DNA from: a bacterium
GTDB lineage: Bacteria > UBP14 > UBA6098 > B30-G16
Direction: 5' to 3'
Assembly (NCBI GenBank): GCA_027007865.1
Contig: JALTEE010000342.1
Coordinates: forward strand, 1-6,668
DNA: 6,668 bases
A model generated the notes under the pieces. That model made no database searches and was not told the origin of the DNA. It worked only from the letters and a program-made list of their open reading frames with translations. Shown in pieces: positions 1 through 6,652 of this stretch; within the stretch, counting starts at the first letter, position 1; each line of letters begins with the position of its first letter. A program made the position numbers and the translations under genes.

Positions 1-785
1 ATGACAATCGTTTTGCCGAAGCAGAGGAAAATCTGTCAAAATCTGCAGAACTTATCCCGGATAATTCCGAGGTATGGCTTTTGCTCGGTGTTCTTTGCAA
101 AAATAAAAATCGCGAAGCCGATGCAGTAAAATATTTTAATAAGACTCAGGAGTTAGGTCTTAAAGATGATGAATTGTTTCGAATAATAGGCTTGGTATAT
201 CTTGCAATGGGAAAACTTGTCGAAGCAGAAGAAAATCTTCATCGTTCTGCGCAGATAGCGCCAAATATAGCGGAAACATACTATTTGCTGGCTCGTGTCG
301 AAAGAAGTAGAGATGATTTCGAAAGGACAAAAAGCCTGTTGTTGAAGGCAATCGAACTCGACCCCGATAATGTAACTTATTGGTATTATTTAGGTTCAGC
401 ACACTACTATTGCGACGATTTCGAGAAGGCACTGATAATTTTTAAAAAGTGCAATTCTATCAATGATAAAAAATTCGAAGTATGGAATGATATGGGATTA
501 ACATATTTACAGCTCGAAGATTATGAGCAGGCAAAGAAGTGTCTTTTGCGTTCTATGGAACTTACCCCTCTTCATTTTCGTCCATATTATAATACCGCCT
601 GCGTATATTCGATAACAGGAGAACTCGATAATGCGCTCGAATATCTTGAAAAAGCATTTCAACTCTGTTCCCGCAGAGTTTGTGTGCTTTCACCCAAAGA
701 CCACGATTTGCGAAATTTGTGGAACAACCCGAAATTTGTTCATATGTTCCTAAAATACTGCAATGAGAACAAGCCTTCCGCTTGA
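1..785 (+). CDS. TPR-repeat protein, 5'-truncated by the window edge
   Basis: The reading frame is open from base 3 to the TGA at 783-785 and gives 260 visible residues. An in-frame TTG at 81 is not a likely start, because the residues before it (DNRFAEAEENLSKSAELIPDN) already form the second half of a TPR unit, so the real start lies upstream of the window. One partial and about six complete 34-residue TPR units follow, with typical G/A-Y and A-x-x-x-L/F positions and P-D/N ends (for example AIELDPDN and SMELTPLH). The last unit runs into a short tail (YYNTACVYSITGELDNALEYL, then KDHDLRNLWNNPKF) of a kind common in bacterial TPR proteins. TPR arrays are protein-protein interaction scaffolds. 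No enzymatic domain is visible in this part, and the missing N-terminus could carry one. The specific function is unknown. The gene converges on the next one, which has a similar tail. Confidence 0.88.
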   Translation, partial: DNRFAEAEENLSKSAELIPDNSEVWLLLGVLCKNKNREADAVKYFNKTQELGLKDDELFRIIGLVYLAMGKLVEAEENLHRSAQIAPNIAETYYLLARVERSRDDFERTKSLLLKAIELDPDNVTYWYYLGSAHYYCDDFEKALIIFKKCNSINDKKFEVWNDMGLTYLQLEDYEQAKKCLLRSMELTPLHFRPYYNTACVYSITGELDNALEYLEKAFQLCSRRVCVLSPKDHDLRNLWNNPKFVHMFLKYCNENKPSA

Positions 786-806
786 CCATTCGCCCAACAA
801 CCCAGC

Positions 807-829
807 AGAGCGTTCCGCTTTATTTCTCC
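807..829 (+). terminator. Small hairpin in the convergent gap, possible terminator of the first TPR gene
   Basis: AGAGCG (807-812) pairs with CGCTTT (816-821) around a TTC triloop. One G-U wobble forms in the plus-strand RNA and would be an A-C mismatch on the minus strand. The following bases (ATTTCTCC) are moderately U-rich. It begins 22 nt after the stop of the upstream TPR gene and overlaps the stop codon of the opposing gene (820-822). The stem is short, so termination efficiency is uncertain. The same core recurs twice after aspS, which makes chance less likely. Confidence 0.4.
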
Positions 830-1731
830 AAGAATTTTTTCACCTCATCGCCCAGTTCGGGATGTTTCAGTAATGGCTGTAAATCGTTATCTTTTATAGC
901 AACATTTTTAAAATATTCGCCAAATTCGGACGCTTGCTTCAAATGCTCGAATGCGGTTCGGAAATTGCCGAGTTTAACATTCAAGCACGCCATATCATAA
1001 TGAGCGTATGCAAAATGCGGATTTATTTCAAGTGTTTTATCCCAGCATTTCCGCGCATTTTCATAATCATTTTTAATATAATATGCTAATCCAAAATTAG
1101 TCCACAATATAGGGTTGTTCTTTTCGGCATCAATATTTGCCTTGAAAATTTCGATTGCTTTGTCCACATTTCCAAAAAATAGTTCCAGCGTGGCAAATCT
1201 AACGATATTTAGCGGGTTCTCCGAAAGGTCGCCCGCTTTCGAAAACGCATCCTTCGCTCGTTCATATTTTTTGTTTCGCATATATGCGAGACCGATTCCA
1301 CTCCAATTTCTATGATTGCCCGGCTGAAATACAATCGCCTTTCTGAAAGTTTTAATTGCCATATCGAGTTGAGATACATTCAGCAAAAGTAAGCCAAGTT
1401 CATACCATTCATCGCCTTTTTGTGAAATGATTTTTTGCACATTTTCAAAAACTTCCTTCGCTTCATCTCGAACTTGTTGCGAAAGCATAATATATTTAAG
1501 CATAAGTCCCTGTATATTATCGGGTGATTTTTCAAGGAACTTATTTACCGAAGTTTCCGCCGCTTCGAGTTCATTATCAATATATTTGAACAGGGCATCG
1601 TATAGGTTTATTTTGTTATCATCGGGCGTTTCGCTGCGCCACGCATCGAGCGCATATTTTGCACCTTTCATCTCGCCGTCCGCTGTAAGCGCGGAAATCA
1701 GCGCCGCCCACGATGTCGAATTATCATTCAT
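820..1731 (-). CDS. TPR-repeat protein (303 aa), second gene of the protease operon
   Basis: A complete ORF from ATG at 1731 to TAA at 820-822. The start is supported by a Shine-Dalgarno (TAGGAG, 5-nt spacer) directly upstream. Residues about 1-105 are helical and TPR-like but degenerate. From about 107 to 273 there are roughly five clearer TPR units (for example WYELGLLLLNVSQLDMAIKTF and LWTNFGLAYYIKNDYENARKC). The final unit, AYAHYDMACLNVKLGNFRTA, leads into KDNDLQPLLKHPELGDEVKKF. This tail matches the tail of the convergent TPR gene. No signal peptide or membrane segment is visible, so a cytoplasmic location is inferred. The gene sits 8 bp after the protease and is probably translated in coupling with it. 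It might be an adaptor or chaperone-like partner of the protease, but nothing in the sequence shows this and the function is unknown. Confidence 0.9.
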   Translation of the reverse strand: MNDNSTSWAALISALTADGEMKGAKYALDAWRSETPDDNKINLYDALFKYIDNELEAAETSVNKFLEKSPDNIQGLMLKYIMLSQQVRDEAKEVFENVQKIISQKGDEWYELGLLLLNVSQLDMAIKTFRKAIVFQPGNHRNWSGIGLAYMRNKKYERAKDAFSKAGDLSENPLNIVRFATLELFFGNVDKAIEIFKANIDAEKNNPILWTNFGLAYYIKNDYENARKCWDKTLEINPHFAYAHYDMACLNVKLGNFRTAFEHLKQASEFGEYFKNVAIKDNDLQPLLKHPELGDEVKKFLEK

Positions 1732-1736
1732 CGAAT

Positions 1737-1742
1737 CTCCTA
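1737..1742 (-). promoter_or_regulatory. Shine-Dalgarno of the TPR gene, overlapping the protease stop codon
   Basis: On the minus strand the junction reads TAG GAG ATTCG ATG. The protease stop codon TAG supplies the first three bases of the TAGGAG ribosome-binding site for the TPR gene. The spacer from GGAG to ATG is 5 nt. This arrangement favours re-initiation by ribosomes finishing the protease and fixes the TPR start at 1731. Confidence 0.75.
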
Positions 1743-4634
1743 CTTGATAAAAACAACACGGGAAACAATCTTTTTAGCGGAATGGCTAACTTTTATGAAA
1801 TATACACCACTATTTTTAGGCTGCCACAGGAAATTTTTCTCGCCATCTATTTTTTGATCAAAAAGTTTTTTCCCGCTAATGTTGAAAATCGTCAATTCAT
1901 CGCCGTTCGCATCGATTCTAAAACCATCGGGAGCGTGTTCAATTGTGCATTTCGGCTTCACGACAATACCGTGTTCAGAAATTTTTGTGAGCGGTTTCAC
2001 TGCGATTAGGAACGAATCGGCGGGATATAGCGCTTCTCTGCCATCGCCATCGATTATAGATATTTTGAATCGGACGGTATCGCCGGGGGCTCCTGCGACA
2101 ATTCCGCTAAATGAATCGCACGCAAACTGCTCCATCGGCGATGTGCTTTCATCGGGATATAGAAACTGTGCGTCCGCAATCGGCGCGGAAACACCGTATG
2201 CAGCAGTGATAATTGTGTCAGCAAAAATTTGAACCGAGCGGATTATCGGTTCCCGCACAGTTCTTTTGGCGATGCAGACATCGTCGATAAACCAGCCGGC
2301 GCGCGTGGTATTATCGTCCGATGAAAAATGAAACGCAATTCTGACAGAACCCGGCTCATCGACGCTGAAAAGCGGGAATTTTTTCTGATGCCAAAAATTC
2401 CCCGTGAGTGTTCCCGAAAATGCGGGTTCCCAAGGCATAATTGCATTGTAGTCGTCGAGGTGGCACGGATAATCGCCGATAGGATATATAACTTGCCATC
2501 CACTTCCGAAATCGCACAATATATTTCCGCCGTCCCAAAAGCCCCAATTTGTTGCTTCGCAGTCGAACCACTGCCAAAAATATACCGCTGCGGTGCTTCC
2601 CACAGAAACCCAGTTCGATGCCAACCAGGAATCAGACGAACTTCGATAAGTATCTGCAAGAGCGGTCGCCCATAATTTAGACCCACTGTGAGCGTTCTCG
2701 GGACCGACAGCAGGCTCGCCCCATTCCCAATCCATCGTGCCGGAAAATGTTGCGGAATCCTCAAAATCTATGCAGCGGTGCAGAAAAAAGAAGAGGCATT
2801 CGTCGCCGGTGAAAAGCGTCTCGATTTCGGTGGTATATCCCTGTGACTGCGCTACAATCGGAATATCGTAGGATGGCATTATCACAGAAGTGAAAGTAGA
2901 ATGAATTTCCACTGTGTCTGTTCCTGTGAAAATCGAGCCATCGATAGGTTCGCCTGTATCGAAATCCATAATGCCGACTCGAATGTGCGGCTGAATCGCT
3001 ATCGTCGGCGCAAAACCGACAAAACCGCTTTCCCCGTCAAAATCGAGCGTTTCTGGCACAAATCCAGGTGAATGAAATACAAAATAATCCGCAGTATGAG
3101 GAATGAATATCGTATCACCATCACCGAAGAAGAGAAGATTTTGCGGAAGCACGGTCAATGTTCCTGAAACTGTCGCAGAATAGATTACGGTTTCCATTTC
3201 AGCGCAGTTCATCAGCGCATCGAATATGTTCACCATTCCGCTGCCGAAAAAGTTATCCTTTCCTGTGGTGCCCAAATCTACGGCGGTGGATTCGAGAATT
3301 GCTTTTATGTCGTATGCTGAAAGTTCGGGATTTATCTGCCGCATAAGTGCGCAAATTGCCGTGATATGCGGTGTTGCCATCGATGTGCCATCCCAGCGTT
3401 CGTATCCACCGGGCATAACCGTCGATTCTACATCGCTGCCAAACGCACAAATGTCGGGCTTAATCAATCCAGGCGGATATGGGAAATCGTCCCATTCGAC
3501 TGGTCCGATGCTCGAAAATGTCGAAAGGTTAAGTGCGGAATCGACTGCGCCTACTGTGATTACTTCGGGAACATCGCCCGGTGTGCGCAGGTCATCGACG
3601 GTGCTGTCGCTCCCGCTCTCGTTTCCCGCAGCGATTGCAGGGACGAAACCCGCTTCGATTGCGTTTGTAAGAACGGTTCGCCAAGTATCTCTATCGGGTG
3701 GCGGGTCAGCGCCGTGTCGCCATCCTATCGAGAAATTGCCCACAAGCGCACCGATTTCAACGGCATATTCTATCGCTATCCAGACATCTCCTTCGACGCC
3801 GACGCCACTGTGATTGAGCACTTTTAGCGGAACGATTGTAGCGGCGGGAGCGAGCCCCGTGCCGAAACGACCGACAATTGTTCCTGCAAGGTGTGTGCCG
3901 TGCCCTTTGTCATCATAAGGGTGCGATGTGGTATCCCAAAAATTATAGCCCCAGATATCGTCGGGATAGCCGTTGTCGTCATCATCGATGGAATCGAAAA
4001 TATCGCTTTCGCCGGGATTTTGAAATACTGCGCCGACGATATCGGGAACCCATCTGTCGAGACCCGTGTCGAATGTAGATACAAGAACACCGTTACCATA
4101 AGTGCCAAATTTTTTCCAGACTTCGAGAATGCCGATTGCTCCGGCGTTCCATACGAGTGTTTCGGGTGGAAAAATTGCAGAATGAAAATCGGAAAGTGCA
4201 GATTCCGCATCGGTAGCGCTTTGTTGCATACTGTGCAAATTATCCGCCCGAGATTTCAATAGAACATTTTGCGGCAGTTCGGGTGAAATTTTATATTGCG
4301 GAAATTCTTTTCGTAGAATTTGCGCAGCGCTCGAGTTTCCATCGAATAAAATTACATCGGCGAGCCAGAGCGGATGGAACCAGCGGATATCGCCATTATC
4401 TTTTAGTAATACGATTTTATCAATGATGGCGGATTGCCGACTACGATTAAATTTTTTCAGTGCAGAAATCACGATTTCTCGTCGTTTCGTGAGCGGTTCA
4501 TTCTGCGCAACGCTGTGAACCCATTGGTAATTGTGATGGTGAACTGCCTTGTATCGCAGCCCAAATGTGATAATCGGGAATATCAATATGAGCAAAACTC
4601 GACGCATAGTAGTAATATATCGATATAAAAACAT
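1740..4634 (-). CDS. Secreted subtilisin-family (S8) serine protease, bacillopeptidase F-like, with T9SS-type C-terminal sorting domain
   Basis: A serine endopeptidase of 964 residues, probably exported and cell-surface or extracellular. The catalytic triad is visible: Asp189 in STFDTGLD, His245 in KGHGTHLAG and Ser418 in DGTSMATPH; Asn338 in AAGNESG is the oxyanion-hole residue. Domains in order: signal peptide (MRR then VLLILIFPIITFG); propeptide about 30-160, with IRWFHPLWLADVILF resembling bacillopeptidase F propeptides; catalytic domain about 165-475, with an acidic loop at 217-226 (DDDDNGYPDD) that probably binds calcium; two beta-rich segments about 485-620 that look like carboxypeptidase-regulatory repeats (weak); a MAM/immune-inhibitor-A-like domain 621-788 (CIDFEDSATFSG to AGWFIDDVCI); an Ig-like segment about 796-880; and an 80-residue tail ending GVYFIKVSHSAKKIVSRVVFIK-like, resembling T9SS type A sorting domains. 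The start is uncertain. ATG 4634 and ATG 4607 (residue 10) both lack a Shine-Dalgarno; 4607 gives a more classical signal peptide. The substrate is unknown. It is transcribed divergently from aspS and is followed by the coupled TPR gene. Confidence 0.93.
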   Translation of the reverse strand: MFLYRYITTMRRVLLILIFPIITFGLRYKAVHHHNYQWVHSVAQNEPLTKRREIVISALKKFNRSRQSAIIDKIVLLKDNGDIRWFHPLWLADVILFDGNSSAAQILRKEFPQYKISPELPQNVLLKSRADNLHSMQQSATDAESALSDFHSAIFPPETLVWNAGAIGILEVWKKFGTYGNGVLVSTFDTGLDRWVPDIVGAVFQNPGESDIFDSIDDDDNGYPDDIWGYNFWDTTSHPYDDKGHGTHLAGTIVGRFGTGLAPAATIVPLKVLNHSGVGVEGDVWIAIEYAVEIGALVGNFSIGWRHGADPPPDRDTWRTVLTNAIEAGFVPAIAAGNESGSDSTVDDLRTPGDVPEVITVGAVDSALNLSTFSSIGPVEWDDFPYPPGLIKPDICAFGSDVESTVMPGGYERWDGTSMATPHITAICALMRQINPELSAYDIKAILESTAVDLGTTGKDNFFGSGMVNIFDALMNCAEMETVIYSATVSGTLTVLPQNLLFFGDGDTIFIPHTADYFVFHSPGFVPETLDFDGESGFVGFAPTIAIQPHIRVGIMDFDTGEPIDGSIFTGTDTVEIHSTFTSVIMPSYDIPIVAQSQGYTTEIETLFTGDECLFFFLHRCIDFEDSATFSGTMDWEWGEPAVGPENAHSGSKLWATALADTYRSSSDSWLASNWVSVGSTAAVYFWQWFDCEATNWGFWDGGNILCDFGSGWQVIYPIGDYPCHLDDYNAIMPWEPAFSGTLTGNFWHQKKFPLFSVDEPGSVRIAFHFSSDDNTTRAGWFIDDVCIAKRTVREPIIRSVQIFADTIITAAYGVSAPIADAQFLYPDESTSPMEQFACDSFSGIVAGAPGDTVRFKISIIDGDGREALYPADSFLIAVKPLTKISEHGIVVKPKCTIEHAPDGFRIDANGDELTIFNISGKKLFDQKIDGEKNFLWQPKNSGVYFIKVSHSAKKIVSRVVFIK
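4616..4627. repeat. Perfect 12-bp AT-rich palindrome near the protease start
   Basis: TATATCGATATA is a perfect palindrome lying between the two candidate protease start codons, at 4634 and 4607. If ATG 4607 is the real start, it lies in the 5' leader, where it could be a regulator site or simply AT-rich chance sequence. Confidence 0.35.
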
Positions 4635-4638
4635 AATT

Positions 4639-4646
4639 CAAACTTA
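4639..4646 (-). promoter_or_regulatory. Possible Bacteroidota-type -7 element for the protease operon
   Basis: On the minus strand, TAAGTTTG matches the TAnnTTTG consensus of Bacteroidota housekeeping promoters. It ends 4 nt before ATG 4634, so transcription from it would start at or inside that codon and would favour translation from ATG 4607. No matching -33 TTTG is visible at the expected distance. An overlapping sigma70-like TATAAA lies at 4647-4652, also without a good -35. This is a weak prediction. Confidence 0.25.
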
Positions 4647-4653
4647 TTTATAG

Positions 4654-4664
4654 CGATAATATCG
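4654..4664. repeat. Short inverted repeat in the divergent promoter region
   Basis: CGATA-A-TATCG forms 5-bp arms around one base. It shares the ATCG/CGAT centre with the palindrome at 4616-4627 and lies between the divergent protease and aspS promoters, where an operator could act on either. There is no direct evidence of binding. Confidence 0.3.
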
Positions 4665-4682
4665 ATTGTGTTTTATTTTGTA

Positions 4683-4710
4683 TTGTTTTATGGAGAAAAA
4701 TCGTTAAAAT
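4683..4710 (+). promoter_or_regulatory. aspS: Candidate aspS promoter
   Basis: TTGTTT (4683-4688) and TAAAAT (4705-4710) are separated by 16 bp. The -10 matches the sigma70 consensus at five of six positions, and the -35 matches only in TTG. Transcription would start near 4717, leaving a leader of about 25 nt. That is too short for a T-box or other tRNA-sensing leader, and none is visible in the gap. The whole region is AT-rich, so other starts are possible. Confidence 0.35.
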
Positions 4711-4729
4711 TTATTTAATTCACGAAATT

Positions 4730-4735
4730 GAGGAG
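4730..4735 (+). promoter_or_regulatory. aspS: Ribosome-binding site of aspS
   Basis: GAGGAG lies 6 nt before ATG 4742 and 9 nt before the in-frame ATG 4745. Spacing favours 4742, giving an MMRTH start. This strong site contrasts with the divergent protease gene, which has none. Confidence 0.8.
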
Positions 4736-4741
4736 AATAAT

Positions 4742-6511
4742 ATGATGCGGACACATAACTGTGGAGAATTGCGTGCGAGCGATGTTGGTCGACAAGTGAA
4801 ACTCGCTGGTTGGCTGCAACATAGAAGAGATTTTGGCGGCGTTCTCTTCATCGTTTTGCGGGATAGATACGGCGAGGTTCAAATCACATTTCGTCCCGAG
4901 AATAAAGAACTTTTCGACCTTGCATACACACTTCGCGGACAGGATGTAATCGGCGTTTTCGGCACAGTCGTTATGCGCCCGCAAGATGCCCGAAATCCTA
5001 AAATGCCGACAGGCGAAATCGAAGTTGTAGCGGAAAAACTGGAAATTTATTCACGCTCGGAAGTGCCGCCATTCCCAATCGAAGATGAAATCACCGCCAC
5101 GGAGGAGACACGGTTGCGCTACCGCTATCTCGATTTGCGCAGAGCACCGATGCAGCGAAATTTCTTAATAAGGCATCGTGCCGCAATGGCAACACGGGAA
5201 TTTTTGAATGGCGAAGATTTTTTAGAAATAGAAACGCCATATCTCGTCAGAAGCACTCCCGAAGGTGCGCGCGATTTCCTCGTGCCGAGTAGGAATTTTA
5301 TCGGGAAGTTTTATGCGCTTCCGCAGTCGCCACAATTGTATAAGCAATTGTTTATGGTCGCTGGGATGGACAGATATTTTTCGCTCGCTCGCTGTTTTCG
5401 CGACGAAGATTTGCGCGCCGACCGTCAGCCCGAATTCACGCAAATCGATATCGAAATGTCATTTGTCGAACCGAACGATGTTATGGACATAGCGGAGCGG
5501 CTCACGGCGTTCATTATGTTCAAAGTTGCGGGCTATTCGCTTCGATTGCCGCTGCAAAAAATGTTTTACGACGAAGCGTTGCGTAGGTTCGGCACGGATA
5601 AGCCCGATTTGCGAATTCCGCTGGAAATATCGGACATCACGAAAATTGTTCCCGACTGCGGTTTCGGCGTGTTCGAGAATGCTGCGAAAACGGGTGTGGT
5701 GCGTGTTCTGCCTGTGCCGAACATTGCGGATAAAATGTCTCGCAAGAAAATCGAGCAGTTGACAAAATTGGCGCAGGAGTGGGGTGCAAAAGGTCTCGCA
5801 ACTGCAAAATTCACCGAGAACGGTTTTGAGAGCGGAGTCGCAAAGTTTTGGTCGGACAGTTTTAAGGAAAAATTAGCGGAAAAGTTGGGTAAGTTGTTGC
5901 TACCGAATACGATGCTGTTTTTCGGTGCAGATTCACCTGCGCTCGTGTCGAAAGTTCTCGGCGGATTGCGAACAATGCTTGCCGAAGAGTTCGACATAGG
6001 CGACAGGACAGAACACAGCGCATTGTTCATTGTCGATTTCCCGATGTTCGAGCCTAACGAGGATACACCGAATGGAATTACACCATCTCATCACCCATTC
6101 ACGATGCCAATCGAAGAAGACATCCCGCTACTCGACAGCAACCCGCTTTCTGCCAGAGCGAATGCTTATGACCTCGTTCTTGATGGATACGAAATCGCAG
6201 GCGGCTCGATTCGTATTCACAAACCCGATTTGCAGCGAAAAATATTCAATTTGCTCGGCATTTCCGACGAGGATGCGCAAAAGAAGTTCGGTTTTTTGCT
6301 CGAAGCATTCAAATACGGTGTTCCACCACACGGCGGAATCGCTTATGGTTTCGACAGACTCGTGATGGTTCTTACAGGCAGCAAATCTATACGCGATGTG
6401 ATTGCATTTCCAAAGACGACAGCGGCGCAATCGCTGATGGATGGCTCGCCGTCTGAAATCACAAAAGAACAATTGAAAGAGCTGGGTATCGTGATAACGG
6501 AAAGAAATTGA
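4742..6511 (+). CDS. aspS: Aspartyl-tRNA synthetase, bacterial type
   Basis: A class IIb aminoacyl-tRNA synthetase that charges tRNA(Asp) with aspartate in the cytoplasm. At 589 residues it has the usual bacterial length. Residues 1-105 form the OB-fold anticodon-binding domain. Phe36 and Gln47 align with E. coli Phe35 and Gln46, which contact the anticodon. The catalytic domain carries motif 1 near 140-170 (IETPYL, Pro166), motif 2 at 219-236 (FRDEDLRADRQPEFTQID), AGGSIRIH at 486-493 and motif 3 at 531-546 (GGIAYGFDRLVMVLTG, Arg539). The bacterial GAD insertion covers about 295-410. The start at ATG 4742 is fixed by the Shine-Dalgarno and by the family N-terminus (RTHxCGELR). Oddities: Phe31 replaces the usual His or Leu at a position linked to tRNA(Asp)/tRNA(Asn) discrimination, and His27 replaces a usual Arg. 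The gene appears monocistronic, followed by hairpins. I cannot tell whether it also charges tRNA(Asn). Confidence 0.98.
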   Translation: MMRTHNCGELRASDVGRQVKLAGWLQHRRDFGGVLFIVLRDRYGEVQITFRPENKELFDLAYTLRGQDVIGVFGTVVMRPQDARNPKMPTGEIEVVAEKLEIYSRSEVPPFPIEDEITATEETRLRYRYLDLRRAPMQRNFLIRHRAAMATREFLNGEDFLEIETPYLVRSTPEGARDFLVPSRNFIGKFYALPQSPQLYKQLFMVAGMDRYFSLARCFRDEDLRADRQPEFTQIDIEMSFVEPNDVMDIAERLTAFIMFKVAGYSLRLPLQKMFYDEALRRFGTDKPDLRIPLEISDITKIVPDCGFGVFENAAKTGVVRVLPVPNIADKMSRKKIEQLTKLAQEWGAKGLATAKFTENGFESGVAKFWSDSFKEKLAEKLGKLLLPNTMLFFGADSPALVSKVLGGLRTMLAEEFDIGDRTEHSALFIVDFPMFEPNEDTPNGITPSHHPFTMPIEEDIPLLDSNPLSARANAYDLVLDGYEIAGGSIRIHKPDLQRKIFNLLGISDEDAQKKFGFLLEAFKYGVPPHGGIAYGFDRLVMVLTGSKSIRDVIAFPKTTAAQSLMDGSPSEITKEQLKELGIVITERN

Positions 6512-6541
6512 GCAACCGAGGATACGGAAAAAATCTTAAAT

Positions 6542-6580
6542 TAAATATCGGATGAAATCCAGAATCTAAATATTTGATGA
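6542..6580. repeat. Imperfect direct repeat after aspS
   Basis: TAAATATCGGATGA (6542-6555) and TAAATATTTGATGA (6567-6580) match at 12 of 14 positions and are 25 bp apart. A third partial echo (GATGAAAATACCAGA, from 6597) resembles GATGAAATCCAGA (from 6551). This suggests a degraded tandem unit in the non-coding tail, though AT-richness weakens the case. Confidence 0.35.
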
Positions 6581-6599
6581 GTCGAGCGCTTCGCTTGAT
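6581..6599 (+). repeat. First post-aspS hairpin, GAGCG-N3-CGCTT type
   Basis: Bases 6581-6588 (GTCGAGCG) pair with 6592-6599 (CGCTTGAT) around a CTT triloop, giving eight pairs in the plus-strand RNA, two of them G-U. No U-run follows directly (GAAAATACC), so it is not a good intrinsic terminator alone. It shares its core with the hairpins at 807-821 and 6607-6625. Confidence 0.5.
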
Positions 6600-6606
6600 G
6601 AAAATA

Positions 6607-6640
6607 CCAGAGCGAGACGCTTTGGCTATTGTTATCTTTT
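6607..6640 (+). terminator. Probable aspS terminator hairpin
   Basis: CCAGAGCG (6607-6614) pairs fully with CGCTTTGG (6618-6625) around an AGA triloop: eight pairs, one G-U wobble in the plus-strand RNA. The tail CTATTGTTATCTTTT (6626-6640) is U-rich but interrupted. It lies 95 nt after the aspS stop. On the minus strand the stem has one A-C mismatch followed by TATTTT, so weak bidirectional activity is possible. Confidence 0.5.
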
Positions 6641-6652
6641 CTCCATAACAAT
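6628..6652. repeat. Perfect 8-bp inverted repeat with 9-nt loop
   Basis: ATTGTTAT (6628-6635) and ATAACAAT (6645-6652) are perfect complements around CTTTTCTCC. The stem is AT-rich and overlaps the tail of the preceding hairpin. It could be an operator for a gene beyond the window or part of a compound terminator. Its right part, read on the minus strand, resembles a stretch upstream of aspS. The remaining bases to 6668 show nothing else. Confidence 0.45.

Noticed and set aside
81..83. TTG at 81 as the start of the first TPR protein
   Set aside because: The frame is open back to base 3 and the preceding residues complete a TPR unit, so the gene begins outside the window.
3226..3827. Long plus-strand ORFs (195 and 153 codons) opposite the protease
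   Set aside because: They lie antisense to the conserved S8 catalytic domain, overlap each other in different frames and show no recognisable domain. They are shadows of the protease reading frame.
4635..4741. T-box or other tRNA-sensing leader for aspS
   Set aside because: The gap is only 107 bp, the predicted leader about 25 nt, and no T-box consensus or antiterminator pair is visible.
5566..6030. Minus-strand ORF of 154 codons opposite aspS
   Set aside because: Antisense to the GAD and catalytic regions of a well-conserved synthetase, low-complexity composition and no plausible ribosome-binding context seen.
6577..6648. Small plus-strand ORF of 23 codons starting MSRALRLMKIPERD
   Set aside because: It has no ribosome-binding site and runs straight through the two hairpins; its apparent protein content is better explained by the repeat-like DNA.
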